A stretch of 64,000 bases of DNA from positions 1-64,000 of the forward strand of contig VZSF01007785.1 in assembly GCA_013398295.1 (NCBI GenBank), given 5' to 3'. Position 1 is the stretch's first letter. Each line of letters starts with the position of its first letter. Source of the stretch: Chionis minor (lineage: Eukaryota > Chordata > Aves > Charadriiformes > Chionididae). Positions 41,726 through 55,200 of the stretch are shown here, one piece after another. Under the pieces are notes generated by a model. It searched no databases and was not told the origin of the DNA. It worked only from the letters and a program-made list of their open reading frames with translations. Position numbers and translations under genes: made by a program.

Positions 41726-43168
41726 TTCTCACAAAACAAGAAGGCATCGGGGATCACATGTGCTTTTTTTACCCAGAATTCTAGTTCTTCTACTTGCATT
41801 TTGGTCGTGTGGAGTTATCATGGGTGGTGACAACGAAGACAAGAGAAAGCATCTTTTTTTCTTCTGATCCCTGCAGGCAAATGTTTGAATAGGTTGCTGA
41901 ACTGGGAGACGGGGAGGAGGGAAGGAGTTTCCTCCACCTGCTGTGGGACTTGCTCTGCCTAAGCAAGCTGCTCACAATTCACTAGTGGTGGAACGAAGGC
42001 ATAGAGGTCCCAGTCTCTGGATGTTATTTGCTTCACTGTAAAATATTACTAAATGTACACTTCTTAGGGATTCTCTTTATAAATTGACAATATACTTAGC
42101 TGCTTAAATTGACTTTTTGCTGGAGCTAGAAACTGACCTGGCAATGTGGCATCTTTGTAACTTCAAGGGTGTTTTTGATATGAAAACCTCTTACAGGATC
42201 ATCTGTAGAGGGCTCAACTCTGGATTTTGAGAATAATTAGTAAGAAAACACAGGAAGAAAATCTTTTGTTCATTGGCAATAGATGCAAAGAAAGTTTGTA
42301 GTAATTAGTTCAGATACTCAGAAGCTTCTAGTTGTATTTAGTAAGTGTTTGTTCCTATGTATTTTTGTGTCACCATCTAGAATATATTTACATAAATAGG
42401 CACTTAGATCTTCAATGCCTAGTATCCATTTGCATGGATTGCTGGCAGATGGACTATATGGATACACTTGGCTCAACCAGCCAATTACTTTGCCACTTAT
42501 CTTCATGTCACTGCCCTGCTTTGTTATTGCAGCCTTCAATGCCACTTCTGTCTTCATCAACACTGTCTCATTCATGCTGGTTGCTTTGATGACTTTGCTG
42601 GGCAACCTATTTCGTGTTCTTGTCTCCTTGTGAGAGAGGCTTATTCTTCTTCAGTTTGCCTGTCTGGCTCACAAACACTTGTGAATCGAATTGACGGAAT
42701 TAACGTTACACAGAGGAGCTATGCTGGAGGATAAATGCCAGTGCTTTGCATGCTCTGGCTCCCATGGAAGTCATTAGGAGGAGGACTAAGTATGGCACAT
42801 CATGAAACATTACATTCAGCTACCTCTGGATGAGATGCTTGAATCAAACCATAGAAGTTTGTTAAATCATTGTGTCAGTTGCTGGCTGTGAAAGCCCATT
42901 TTACGGTTGTGATTCAACATACTATTTCTACACAGCAAGAGCATGTGTTCATGTCTCATACTAGGTCCTGAGCACATGTTCAAGCGTCTGCTGAATCAGT
43001 TCCATAAATAACTCGTGCAAGATGCTATACGCTTTTCCCTGCTATTGTGAGTTCCCATCATAAGTACTTCATTCACATTTGACATTGTACCAGTGATGGG
43101 TGTTTCATATAATGAAAAAAAATGCCTGAACTCTAATGAGATGATTGTTTGACTGTTTTGGGACACCT

Positions 43169-43214
43169 ATGTTTAGCAATGTGTTACTGACATGTTTAGC
43201 AATGTGTTACTGAC
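43169..43214. repeat. Perfect tandem duplication, period 23
   Basis: A 23-base unit beginning ATGTTTAGCAATG and ending TTACTGAC occurs twice in immediate succession without a mismatch. Perfect identity points to a recent event or to an assembly duplication. Confidence 0.95.
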
Positions 43215-46200
43215 ATACCATGAGGAAATAATAGACTTTATGCATGAGGTAATCATCATCTAGGTCTCAAAGTGCAAGGCAGGAGAAACACTCCTCCTAA
43301 TTTCAGTGAATTTGAGATCGATTGCTGTGACTCGAGGATTGCTGCCAACAGCACAAAACACTATTGGAATTTAGACAGTGTGATTCCAACGAAAGCTTCA
43401 GTTCTGTGAGTTTTCCCAGACAAGAAAATCTATCCTCTGAGAATTGTAACATTTGAGTTAATTTATGAGATGACACCTGGAACCCTGAGCTCTTGATAAG
43501 AGATTCTTGATTTTTGGTGGTTTGGAAATGCAGTCTAAAATGCGAGTATCCCTTCCAAATTGGACTTGCAAGTTACCAAAACCATGGGGGGAAACTCCTG
43601 AGGAAAGGTTTTCGTGCAGAGATGGATGCATTGAAAATACTGAGTGCAATTTTTCCTGTTGTGTCTCGGCCCTCAGGAATACACTAGAGGTACTATGGGT
43701 GAGGAGCCCCTAAATGTGTTCATCATATGATGTTTGACAAGTGATAATGAAATGGCTTTTGCACTGCACAGGAGTCAATGACTTCTGCGTTCATCGAAAA
43801 AGAACAACTAGTTTATGCAGCTCTACTGAGCTGTATTTGCATCTCTGACCCAGTTAGCTACAGCTCTTGATGCTGCCTAATGGAAGGACGTTGTGCACAA
43901 CATTTCTGTAATGACACCTAGGCCAGAGCTGATCCTGCATGAAAACAATTACCCACTGACCCCAAAACTCCTGAGGTCAGGAATGAAGAGAGTGATCGTT
44001 TAGGCCCTTGCAATGCACCATCAAATTTCATGAAGTGCAGTCAGTAGCTCTCATTTACTTGTCTTAGTTCATGTGTTAGTTACTGGCAGAGATTTAGCAG
44101 TTTATTGTTTGAAGTGCTACAGTCACCATAAAAACGACTGGGATATTTCAAATTTGAGTAATATCCATCATTGGATATTGCTGTGATACACGGTTTATCA
44201 CAATAATATGGGATTGGTACAAAATCCATAACTGGTAGTTTAACAGTAAAAGCTGTATTGTGAAAATTTTACCACCAAGGGAGGTGGTAGTGGAAGTACA
44301 CAAGTGTTGGCCAGCACAGCATTCAGCAGTTTAGAACAAACAAACACAGGTCCAGTTCTTGCCCACATGAACACAATCTTAGAAAGCAGAGAACTGTAGT
44401 TTTGGCCCAGTAGCCCAGTATTAAACAAGAGAAGGGACAGCAGTGGTCCTTCCTGTGTGGACTGCCATGATAAATGGGGATTTTATGAGAATGCTCAGAA
44501 AGTAGAAGGGTTTGTCTGGCTCTTTTGCACTACTGAACTAAGTACATACAAGTATGCTTAGGTCCTCATCCAGGAGAGTATTTAAGCATAGACTAAGTGT
44601 TTAAGCATTGAAGCAAAAGTATTTTGAATCATGATGGTTAAATATTTTGCTGGTTCTGAGCCTTACTAACAGGAGATGAAGGTAATAAAAGCCCTCTCCC
44701 ATCTCCTCACTGAAGGTTGTTGCCCAAATCCTGAAGAATCAATTTTAAGGAGATATTTTAGACTGATATTTTGCCTAGGTCAGATTCTTCAGTTCCTGAA
44801 TTGAGGATGCTCCTTGTAGAGTCTCCATGCATTTTGATAAAATGTGTGTGGCTTTTGGGGCCCTCTGTGAGAAGAGTCACTTTTCAATGTAAAAGGTGCT
44901 CTGTCAAACATCAGAAGAGAGAATGGGAAATTCAGCTTCATAGCTGGGTGGTCTAAATATTGGCACATGATCCTCTGCAGCAGTTTTAGATTTTGAAAAG
45001 CAGCTTTTCCAGCACGTGTTTAGAATTGGAGTATTTTACAATGTGAAGAAAAAACAAATTACAGATTTCCAGTGTAAGTATCAAGGACCAGTCATCTCCT
45101 GTTTCCATATACTGCTTCTTGTGCCAGATTTCAGCATCTGAGGAACTGAGTAATGCCCAGGAGAAGGCCTTTGCTGGGAGAGTAATGCACAAAAGCTGAA
45201 GGAGACTTAGTACTGTAAGCTGCGATCTCACATACTTCGGAGCCTTATGTCCTGGATAGCTAGAATCTAGTCATTCTCCTCCTGACCCTGTAATTGCAAG
45301 AGTAGCAAACCTGGCTAGCTGTTTATCCTCAGGGCAATGTCAGCAGTGGCCAGTTATGCTGCATGTGTATTCACCTCTTTTTCTGTGCAAATCACAGCAA
45401 GAACAGCTTCTTTTCCAGAGATGGGGAGTTCCCGGGTTTATTACATGTGGTGATAGAAATATGTTATAGCAACTGCTGATAAGGTGCTGATTTAAAGAAA
45501 TGCAGACTGTAAGTCATGGGTTTCACTGGGTGGTTTTACCTTAGAAAGACTGAGTAAAAGCAGACAGGTTTTGATTGTCTTCTTGATTGGGATCTTGAAT
45601 TTGAGAGCTAGATTTCCTCCAAAACCAAGTGGACAAAATTCAGTTGTTAGCAGAGTGAGTTTGTTAGGATTTTACACTGTCTAGCTCCTTAAAGAAAATA
45701 CCAGCTTGCCGAGTGAACACAATCCCCTTTGCTTTGCCATCTTTGCATTGGTGTCTGCACAAATTCTTTTCGTTGTTGCTTGTCTGGGGTTTGGGTTGGG
45801 TTGTTTTTTTGGTATGAATTGGGTCACTTTCCAGTCTCCTTGCATTAGAGCATGATAACAACATCCAATGTGACAGTTCCCCGAATGTTCCAATGTTTTG
45901 AAGAGGGAGGTGTGAGGTAGCAAAGGAAGGCTCTGCCCTTGAAGGAATTAAATCTCTTGGAAAACACCATCTCAGGTCCTTCCAAGCACTTGATTGACTG
46001 ACTTTTCAGCAAACTGCTGAAAACCTAATTGGACTATGTTTTGATTGGTAAAACAGATGTGGGAGGCAGTCCATAAGCGAAGGGGAAGATGGTCAGGGGA
46101 ATATGAGGTACATGCTGAGTTAGTGTGGAAATGACCATCCTCTCAGGCTGATCTGAACTTCCTCAGACTGCTGCACTGTTCGCACTGTTCGAGAAGAAAC

Positions 46201-49200
46201 AGCCCCAGGCTACTGATTCTTTCTTTACCTGCTTCTCTGTACTGAATTCTAACTAGTGCAAGTCACATAGACCACTTTGCTGGGGCAAGAGGAGACAAGC
46301 TGGGCAGTATGGGCAGATACTGGGCTCCCAGGAACCAGAACTTCAATCCGTTCAGTGGGGAAGATGAGGGTTGGATAGGGATAGGCAGGGGGTGTCCTCT
46401 CTGCTACCCATGGAATTGCTGCAGCTTGCTCTCCATGAACTGATGCTGCGGCCGACACGGTGGCTGGGGATCATGAGTACCCCTCTTCCCAGAGTTTCCT
46501 TCATCCCCTCCTCCTCTTTTAGCTAACTGCCTAAAAAAGAAGATGAGAAATCCTAGGGTTTGCTAGGTGGTCCTGCCCTAATGCAATGCTGTCAAGGCAA
46601 AAAAATTTTGACACCATGCTCAACTCCTTTCAAGAGCAGTTACAACCTTTCCTTTTTGGAGTGCCTATATCTTGTTTTCACCTATGATGAAACCAAAATC
46701 AGTGACCCATGTTCTGAAACATACACCATATACTGAATTCTGATGAGACATGTTTATCTCAGGTTTAAAACGTTCAGAATGTTATTATCATTGCAGTGCG
46801 TTCCACTGCAAATACACATGCTCAGATAAATGAATGCTGTAGGCACAATACTTGTGGTTTAGGCGTATATTTTCTTGCAAAATTGTTATAATTAAAAGCA
46901 CTGATATCAGAGGCCCAGGAATGTAGAACTGGCATCCTGTTGCATCCTGTATGAGACCTGTTTGTGACAAAGGATTTGTGTGGAGCGTAAATAAAATTTT
47001 CACCACAAGACAATAAGCATTGCAGAAAATCAATCTCTAAACATATCTGAAATGGAGAAAGAAGAACAAACCTGAGGATTCAGCACCAATCCAAGGGCCC
47101 CATTCTAGTAGGTGATTGCAGATTTCTTCTGGATATCCCCATCTCTGTGTAGAGGTGAATGTCCTCTTGATGTTTCTGACTCCCCATTATTTCAAAGGAA
47201 ATTCTGTGTGTCGCTGTAGTTGTTCAGTTGTACTTGCAGGTAGAACTGACCTTGCAAAATGAGTGTAGAATAGGTAACAGCATATAATTATTAAAGCATA
47301 TTTGCTGAAGTAAATCTCCTCTCTTTGTTACTCATCTTACATTATCTCTGAGTAGCGTTATTTTCCCCTACAATTTCAATTGGAATCACTGTACTCATAT
47401 CTCCTAGATCTACATTTTTACATTAAAGCCTCGCAACCAGCTGAAGTTCAACATAGCCAAAAAGAGCTCATTATCTTCCCTATACCCTGTTTCTCTTTCT
47501 TCTGCCTTAAGTCCACTTCTTTGTCTTTCCCAGTCACAGAGGAAAACATAATAATTCAGTGTATTTCTCAGGTCTTTTTCTCAGACTTGGACTTCACATT
47601 TGACTTGCCTCATTTCTATGTTATTACACACCTATCTCTAAAGCTTGTAGAGTCTTTCTCCATAATGTCTCTTCAATATTGACAGCCACAGGGCTAAACT
47701 TTCATCCTGGGACTTGAGTCTGTGCTGCTATAACATTCTTTTCTCTGTCTTGATGATTTGGATTGCTGTATCCAAAATGATTTTGCTATAACCCATACTG
47801 ACTCATCTGTACAGACTCACTTGTTCTCCCATCTTTATCGTGCTAAACATTAGTTACTTGTCTTCACTCCCAAGACCATTCATAGCTACGAACTCTGGCC
47901 TTTTATCGTGGGTCACTCAGTATAATAGCTTCTGCAATAATCATGGTAACAACAGTTGCGGGCTGGAGTCTGCTTCTCTTTTTCACATGCAACAGTATAT
48001 TTCTTCTGGAGTAGCCTCTGCGGTTTCAGTGGGCGTACTTGAGAGATTGCATACTACCCATTCTGAGTAAGGGTAGGAAAATCTGTTCTGAATTATTATT
48101 ATATAATAAATAATCTCCAGATGAAATCTTTGGATTGATTTCAAAATCAGTATCCTTTGAAATAGTAAGTAACAAGAACAGATGTATCATCATGTTAACA
48201 TGCATTACAAATGAAGTCAATAGATGCCTGTACATGAATGCCCTGCCTGTTGTAACATCCATCAGCTCATGTTTTGTAAGAAAACTATGAATAATTATCA
48301 TGATTAAATAAACTCCTATACAATGAGAACTGCAATACTGCACCATTAGCTAGATTAGAAAGCTTTCAGAGACAGTTACAGATAGATTTAAAATGGCACC
48401 GCTGAAGCAATAAGCTGATTTATTAATCTTTGATCTCCCTGTGCCCAGGGCTACACTCTTTGCGGTTAATAGTAGTCATTCTTGGTAACGATGAAAATGT
48501 TTAAAAATGAGCATTAATGAGGACTTAATTAAATATCATTAAATAAATTAGAAGTAGCTCTTGTGGCCAGAGAGTCATTGGGAGATTATTGGATTTAGCA
48601 GTTTCACTGAACAAAACAACTCCTTTCAAGTCCAAGATTTAGACTTTCCTAGAACAGCAGCTGAAATTCATTGCCATGATTGCCATCTCTCTTTGGTTTG
48701 TTTATATGTATAGCAGGTAAAAATCTGTTCCAGTGTGCCTTATGCTTTATCAGAAAGTTAGCACTAACTACTTTGGAGTTATTACTAAAAACTTGGAGAT
48801 TACTAAAGTTTGTTTTTAAAATGGTGTAGGGTGAAAAACAACGGTTTACATAGAATCGGTGATGTAAAAAATACATCTTAAACTCTGAAAGTGCCACAAA
48901 TAAGTAATTAGCTGCTTTTCCTTATCTTTTCCCTTTGAGAATATTCCCCCATTTTCAATTGCATTAAGAGTTCATTCATTTAAGAGCACCTTTTTAAGTT
49001 GGTGGGAAAATACTCTTTGTATATGAATGTGACATGCATTTAATGAAAGTGATAGCAAATTGCTCAATTTTCATAATGTTCGAGATAAAACACTGCCTTT
49101 TTATAAAAGCTTGCTTAATAGTGAAATCAGTCTCATAGGTAAAGTAGTATTATTCTAGCTGCAGGATTGCACCATTCTGTGTATTAGGGAAAAATGGTGA

Positions 49201-52200
49201 GGAGGTGCCGTACACAAAAGCGTATGTATGTGAAACACATTAATTTGGTTTTTTGGCAAGTGAAGTTCTTAGATATCAGTACAGTGACATCCATTCTGGT
49301 AGGAGTTAATCTTTGTGGAACTGATCCAAGTCGTAGAGAAATAATGGTTTCCTAAAGCAGCAGACCATATTAGCATCTGCAGTGGAAGTCTGTGTTTCTG
49401 CCACATTGCCCCCACAGTGCTTTATACCGTGGGTGTTCCTCTAAAAGCGTGAAAGTGCAGTAGTTTCTTCTTGATTTCCTATTCTTGCCTGACCCAGAGG
49501 CTTGTTTTGTCAATGTGCTTTCCCCGTGAGGATGGGGATATCACAAGGATTTTTAAAATTTGATTTCCAATTTTTTTTCCTTATTAAATTCCAATCCGGC
49601 CATCTCACTTAAAAGTGTGAGTTTGCTTTCATGCTCTTGCTGTAAATATGCACCCTGGTGAGATACAGCTGAGAGAAAACCAAATCAATTTAAAGCACTG
49701 CATTTGAAACTGAAGTAGGTGCTCCACAGAGTCCTCCTGCAGGTCTGTGGCTTTGCTACCACTTTTTTTTTTTTTTTAAATGCTTTTCTCTATACTGTTT
49801 ATTTGATAAAGATATAAAAGGGGACGTGGAACAACTAAATGTCACAACCCTGCTACTGCATGCTCCCAGATGACCATAATGACCATGTATAGTCCTGGTT
49901 AAGATTCACTAGATTTCCCTCCCCTCTCCAAACTGAAACTAACCCTATAGGGCAGAGCTGGCTCCAAAGAGAATTTGAAGAAAACATTAGAATGTACCGG
50001 ACCCTACAGTTCACAGGGTAAAGAAGCTGAAAAGAATACCATAAGAATATTTTTTCTCCAATTCTTTACATTTACAGGAATTTGTAGGAAAAGCACGGAC
50101 ACATAAGATTCGTTTTCTTAATTTGTGGCACCTTTAAATTATATCAGTTTTATGTAAACATAATATTCAGATAGTATTAAAACATTAGATTCCTACAGTA
50201 CCATTCTTTTAAGCTGCAGGCTAAGGGAAGTGATTTTTCTTTATATTCTTCTGATAAAATTACAAATATCAGTTATTTCTTTTTGCCCCACAAGTGAAAC
50301 AGCCTGCAGGAGATGCCAAGAACTTAAAAACTGTTCCAATGCATTGGCTGGTACGCCTGATGTCTTTGTAAAGTAAATGTTTCTAATATTCCCATCAACT
50401 TTCTACACATGCACTCAGTGCTATCCTCTCATCTGCTACAACATTACATGCTGTCTAGGGATCGCAAAGAGTCAATTGAGCAGAGCTACTCCAAAACAAG
50501 CAGTGATATCATGAATAAATGACCTCCTCTTTTCTATTGCTGTCAGTGCCTGAGGCCGAAATGAAAGGTTTTAATCAATTCAGAAACCAGTGTTGATGTG
50601 CTGCTGTTGGGCTGTGACAAGCAGCAGTAAACAGTCTTACAGATCTAATAGTCAGGACTGTCATGCACTTAATTAGTGCTATATGAGCTCTAGCTGGCCT
50701 TACATACTATTTACATTCCACTTTTGATACACATATAGAATTGGGAGACCATGGTGCAGATGTTTTTTTCCAGCTTACTAGTGTTTATTGGGTAGAGCTA
50801 AGGTCTGTGCCAAAAAAAAGCAAATTACAGATCCTGCAAGGTACTGAAGGCTTTTAATTCTTGCTTCAGGAAGCATACCACTGGTACTGCTTCAATTAGA
50901 GTCCTGCTACCTATGTTCAGCTCTCTGTCTTTTCAGTGTGTCACTTATCCTTTCTGCTCCTGTCTCACTTTTCATTGCCATTGTGAGTCTGTTTCATATT
51001 TAGAATGGTGGCCCACCTACTCTTCTTGTTGGATGTAATTAATGACACAGCATCCGCAGGAAGGAATGACATTTGAGAGCTGGCTGCACAGACTGGTTCC
51101 CTCAGCAGAATCATAGAGTATATGACTGACCAAATACTTCACCTACGTTTTTTCCTCACCTTTTCCAAGGTTGGGAACTCCATCTGAAATGTGTGCCAGC
51201 TGAACTGGCTATGTGAGTCATTTCAGATGCGTGAGATAATGGCTTAAGCCAGTAATACATTACATATATTTATGGGGTTTCTCCCTACCCAGAGTGACTA
51301 GTGGTGTGTGGCACACTATATGTAGTCAGTGTCATACCGCTCACTGCGTGTGCGCATGGTACAACCAAGCCCTTTAGAACTGTCAGATAAAACAGAATAT
51401 GAAACCTTTAGCCAGCAGCAATCTGTGCTGTCACAGTCATTAGACTAAAAACATGGGAAGTACATTAGAGATTGTTGTGAAAGCATAGTCTGTCTAATCA
51501 CAGCTACAGGCTGTGTCTTTCTGAAGGAAGAAACAAATCATCAAAATGAAGGTCTGATTTAACAGCAGAAAGTCAGGAGGAGCTTATGTGCTGTTTACCT
51601 TAAAAGGGACAGTGAACCTTGGGTTTTGTGTCTATAATTGTTCTAATGAGTTAATGAAAATGTTTTATTATTAAGCCTATTTCCCAAAGGCAAATTTTGT
51701 TTCTGGAACTGGGATATCTCAAAATCATAAGCAGGAAGGTGTTGTTCTTTTGCAGAGGGGCTTGCTAGTGTCACTTGAGAAGACCAGCAAACCTCTCACA
51801 CGAATAACAGTGGACAAAGATAATGGTAGCTGGTGTCACAATCTGCCCTTATGCGCCTTGTCAGGAGAGCACCATTCCCTTCTGACTGACCCAAAGTGCT
51901 GAATCCCGTCCGGTTCTTAGACCCCCTGTTGATCAATGTTCCTACCTCTCCGTTTCTCACTTTGCAGGTACAGCTCCCATATCTGGCACCTAGAAGCAGA
52001 GGTATTTGGTATCCCATAGGCTGATTGCCTAAGCATTATGCCACTCCTGTGCTACACCTATGCCACAGTCTGCTGAAATCCATCGTGTTTCAAGTCCTTA
52101 ATGGACAGTGAGTTCAGATTCCTGGAGCACAACAAGCTCCTGAATACAGTTTAGTTGCCTTGGTATTTACTAGTCTTTCCCTCTTGTTTTAGATCACAGA

Positions 52201-55200
52201 GAGCGCTCCCAATAATCATGCTTCTGATAGTGGAACATCTTGTTCAGGGAAGTAGCCTCCATTACTAAACTCTCTCTCTCAAAATTGGTTAGTCTAAGTA
52301 TTTTCTTTTCATTACTACCACTCTGGCAGTAGATCACAGAATTTCAGAAGCAAACAAACAAACAAATTAAGAGAGTCCATACAAAGTCAGTGGTATTATG
52401 GGCAGAACCCCTCTTGTTCCAGAAGGGAAGATGCATTCAGCTTAGTGGCTTTATGTCATAGCTCATTAAGCAAAATCAAAGTTAATCAATATACTACAAT
52501 TTTGTAATTTCCAGCTGTGATAATCTGAAGTTATGTCTCTGACATATGGGCTTCGTTTCTCTTTAGAAATTCTGCTTAGGCTTGTAGCCTTCATTTTAGC
52601 AGAAATTCAAGAGCCTGGGTCCAAGATACATACATTGATTTGTCTGTGCCAAGAAAATATCATTCACAATTATTTATGAATGAAAAAATGTACACGGAAG
52701 TACATGTATAGCATCTGGCATAATGGGGACTTTAATCTTGAGAGAACCTTTTTAATGCAATATTGAAAAACAGTGCATAGTTGAAAAATGTTCGTGTTGT
52801 CTGTGTTCATAGGCTCTTTTATGATTTAAGTCTGGCGCTTTATATGGAACTATTGCATTTTTCTTTTGGGTGTAGGCTTAGAATGGCTTTTAAAATGTCC
52901 ACATAATGACATTTCTCCTTTTACAAACTATCTGCCCAGACGTAAACACTCCAAATGATAGAACAAACAATGCCATTCTTTTTTATTTTTCTTTTTTTTT
53001 TTCTGTTATAAAGGGAGAATCTCTTGTATGGGTTGGAAAGCTACAGCCATCTGAAACTCTGGTGGCAGGAATTGAGTTCAGATGAGGAGAGTGCTCTTTA
53101 TTTGGTAACCCACAGCAACTAATGGTAAAAAGGAAGAGTTTAGCTTTTTGCTCTAAAATCTGGTTCAGGATTGCTGTTTAATTTTCTGAAATTGAAACAT
53201 GTTGATGCTCTTTGCAAAATAAACCAATATTACATTAAAATAAAAATCTAAATATCTCTGCAGCTTCAGTGAGGCCTCTTTTTCTGTCACCTCTGTTCTC
53301 AAAAGTAGACACATTACATCAGCACAAGTTTAAAGGTTAGCAATTCCCCTTTAATAGTGTACCTATATAATAAACTTGCTATTGTTTGTATGTCAGCTTT
53401 TATGAAAATACCCTCCTGAAATTCAGTTGTAGTATTTCACCTAGCCTTACTTAGAGAGTTGATATCTTGAATTTACTTGACATAATATCCTGTCCTTCTT
53501 CCATGTTTTTCCTCTTAACATTATTGATTTAAGATGCTCATAGGAAACTGCTTAAGGCTGAATACATCTGGGATACAGATGGAAAAGCTACATGTGGGTG
53601 CAGTGACATGAAGCATGCTCTGCACTAGGTGGTGCTGATGGGAGAAACTACAGTCTCCTTAGTACTCCAATAAATTTACTGTGATTATCTTTAAAATAAG
53701 AGGAGTTCCAAGATATTTTGAGATGTACAGAGTGTATTTGTTAGATTTTGAATGGGCTCTTTTAAGGAAGGGGCTCTTGAGAAAAATGAGACAAATTCTC
53801 TATAAAGTGAGTTATTTGTACTAATGGATTGCATGAATGTAAAAATATGTCTGCTGTTCCTAAGGGACTGAAGGTCCTGGTAGTACGCCCCTGTATCTCA
53901 GCCAGAATTTCTGCTTTCCCAGGATGTATTACATGAAGATCCCTCAACCTGTACAGCTATTCAGAACATCAGACTTTTTATGTCTTACCTAAATAAAAGG
54001 AAAAGAATTTTCAAAAATAGGTACCTCGCTCATAAGCATTTTTGAAAATCACATGGATCCTAAACTAAAAATTTAGAAGCCTAAATACAGCATCTTCTTT
54101 TGGGAATTTTGTTCATACTTGCCAAATCTGATTGCTTTCAGCTATTCATCTAACTGTATAGTGAGGCATGTAAGTAAAACTACTGTGATTCACAGAGGTG
54201 CTGAGTACCCTCTCCTTTTACTGACGTTAGTGGGAGTTCAGATTATTATTAATTCTGAAGGCTGAGGTTCTTTTATTTAGATACCTCATCATGTAGTTTG
54301 CTACAAATTTCAGTGTCCAAATTTGAAAATCGTGGCCATAATCACTTAGGTCCCTGGGGATGACCCCTCAAATTTTAAATGACGGGGAAGTGGCTTGAGT
54401 TATCTTGATGCTTTCCAGATAATGTTTAGACAAAGAATGTGTGCATTATTCCTTTTCAGTCTGAAATCTGCAGATCTAGTACTAGGGAGGAAGCCTGGAA
54501 AACAATGACCTCCTTGTCAGAGACTCTGGTTTCAGTTGGGAACGGTCACTTGGCCTGTTTAGTTAATAAGCCCCAGAAACCTTCTGAATTAGAAAGAGCA
54601 AAGGATGTTAGTTTAGAAGGTCAGAGGGTTAACAATGGAAGGAGCAGTTGTACTCACGGTCATTTTTCTGAGCAAAGTTTAGCAGGACAAAACAAAGATG
54701 GGAGGAGGACTGAGAGGAGTTAGAACACCTACGGCTTACATATTTCTAGACTGCTCCTTCTGATAGTATACATTGTCGTATCTTCACTGGAACTAGTAGA
54801 ATTATAGTTGTTTACATTGGGAAGGACTAACTCCAAACCCTTAAACTTATTATTGCTTTGAAATAGGCTGATGAAAAACCTTTAAAAAAATTTTGAGTTT
54901 TAAATTGAATTAACGGACGAGATCCCTATTTCCTGGTTCTAATTTATGTGGAATGTTAAATACTCTGTTTTGTTAGGAAAGGGAAAATGAATTTTCTTCA
55001 TCTTCTTTTGTCTGCCAGATGTAGTGGGAAGCTTTTGAATTTAGCATATACACAAAGGTCAGGGCACCAGAATAAGACCTAGGATTGTGCAAATGGCCTG
55101 GCCTCTATAGCTTCAGGACATGGCCCTGTTGGGCGTTCAGTCCAGACCTAAATGAGAATATATTCCTTTGAATTCACTCATTCTTCTTCTGGACATTTGG

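Noticed and set aside
54795..54850. Possible old CR1 3'-end fragment (reverse orientation)
   Set aside because: The similarity is short and loose; I could not align it beyond a few words by eye.
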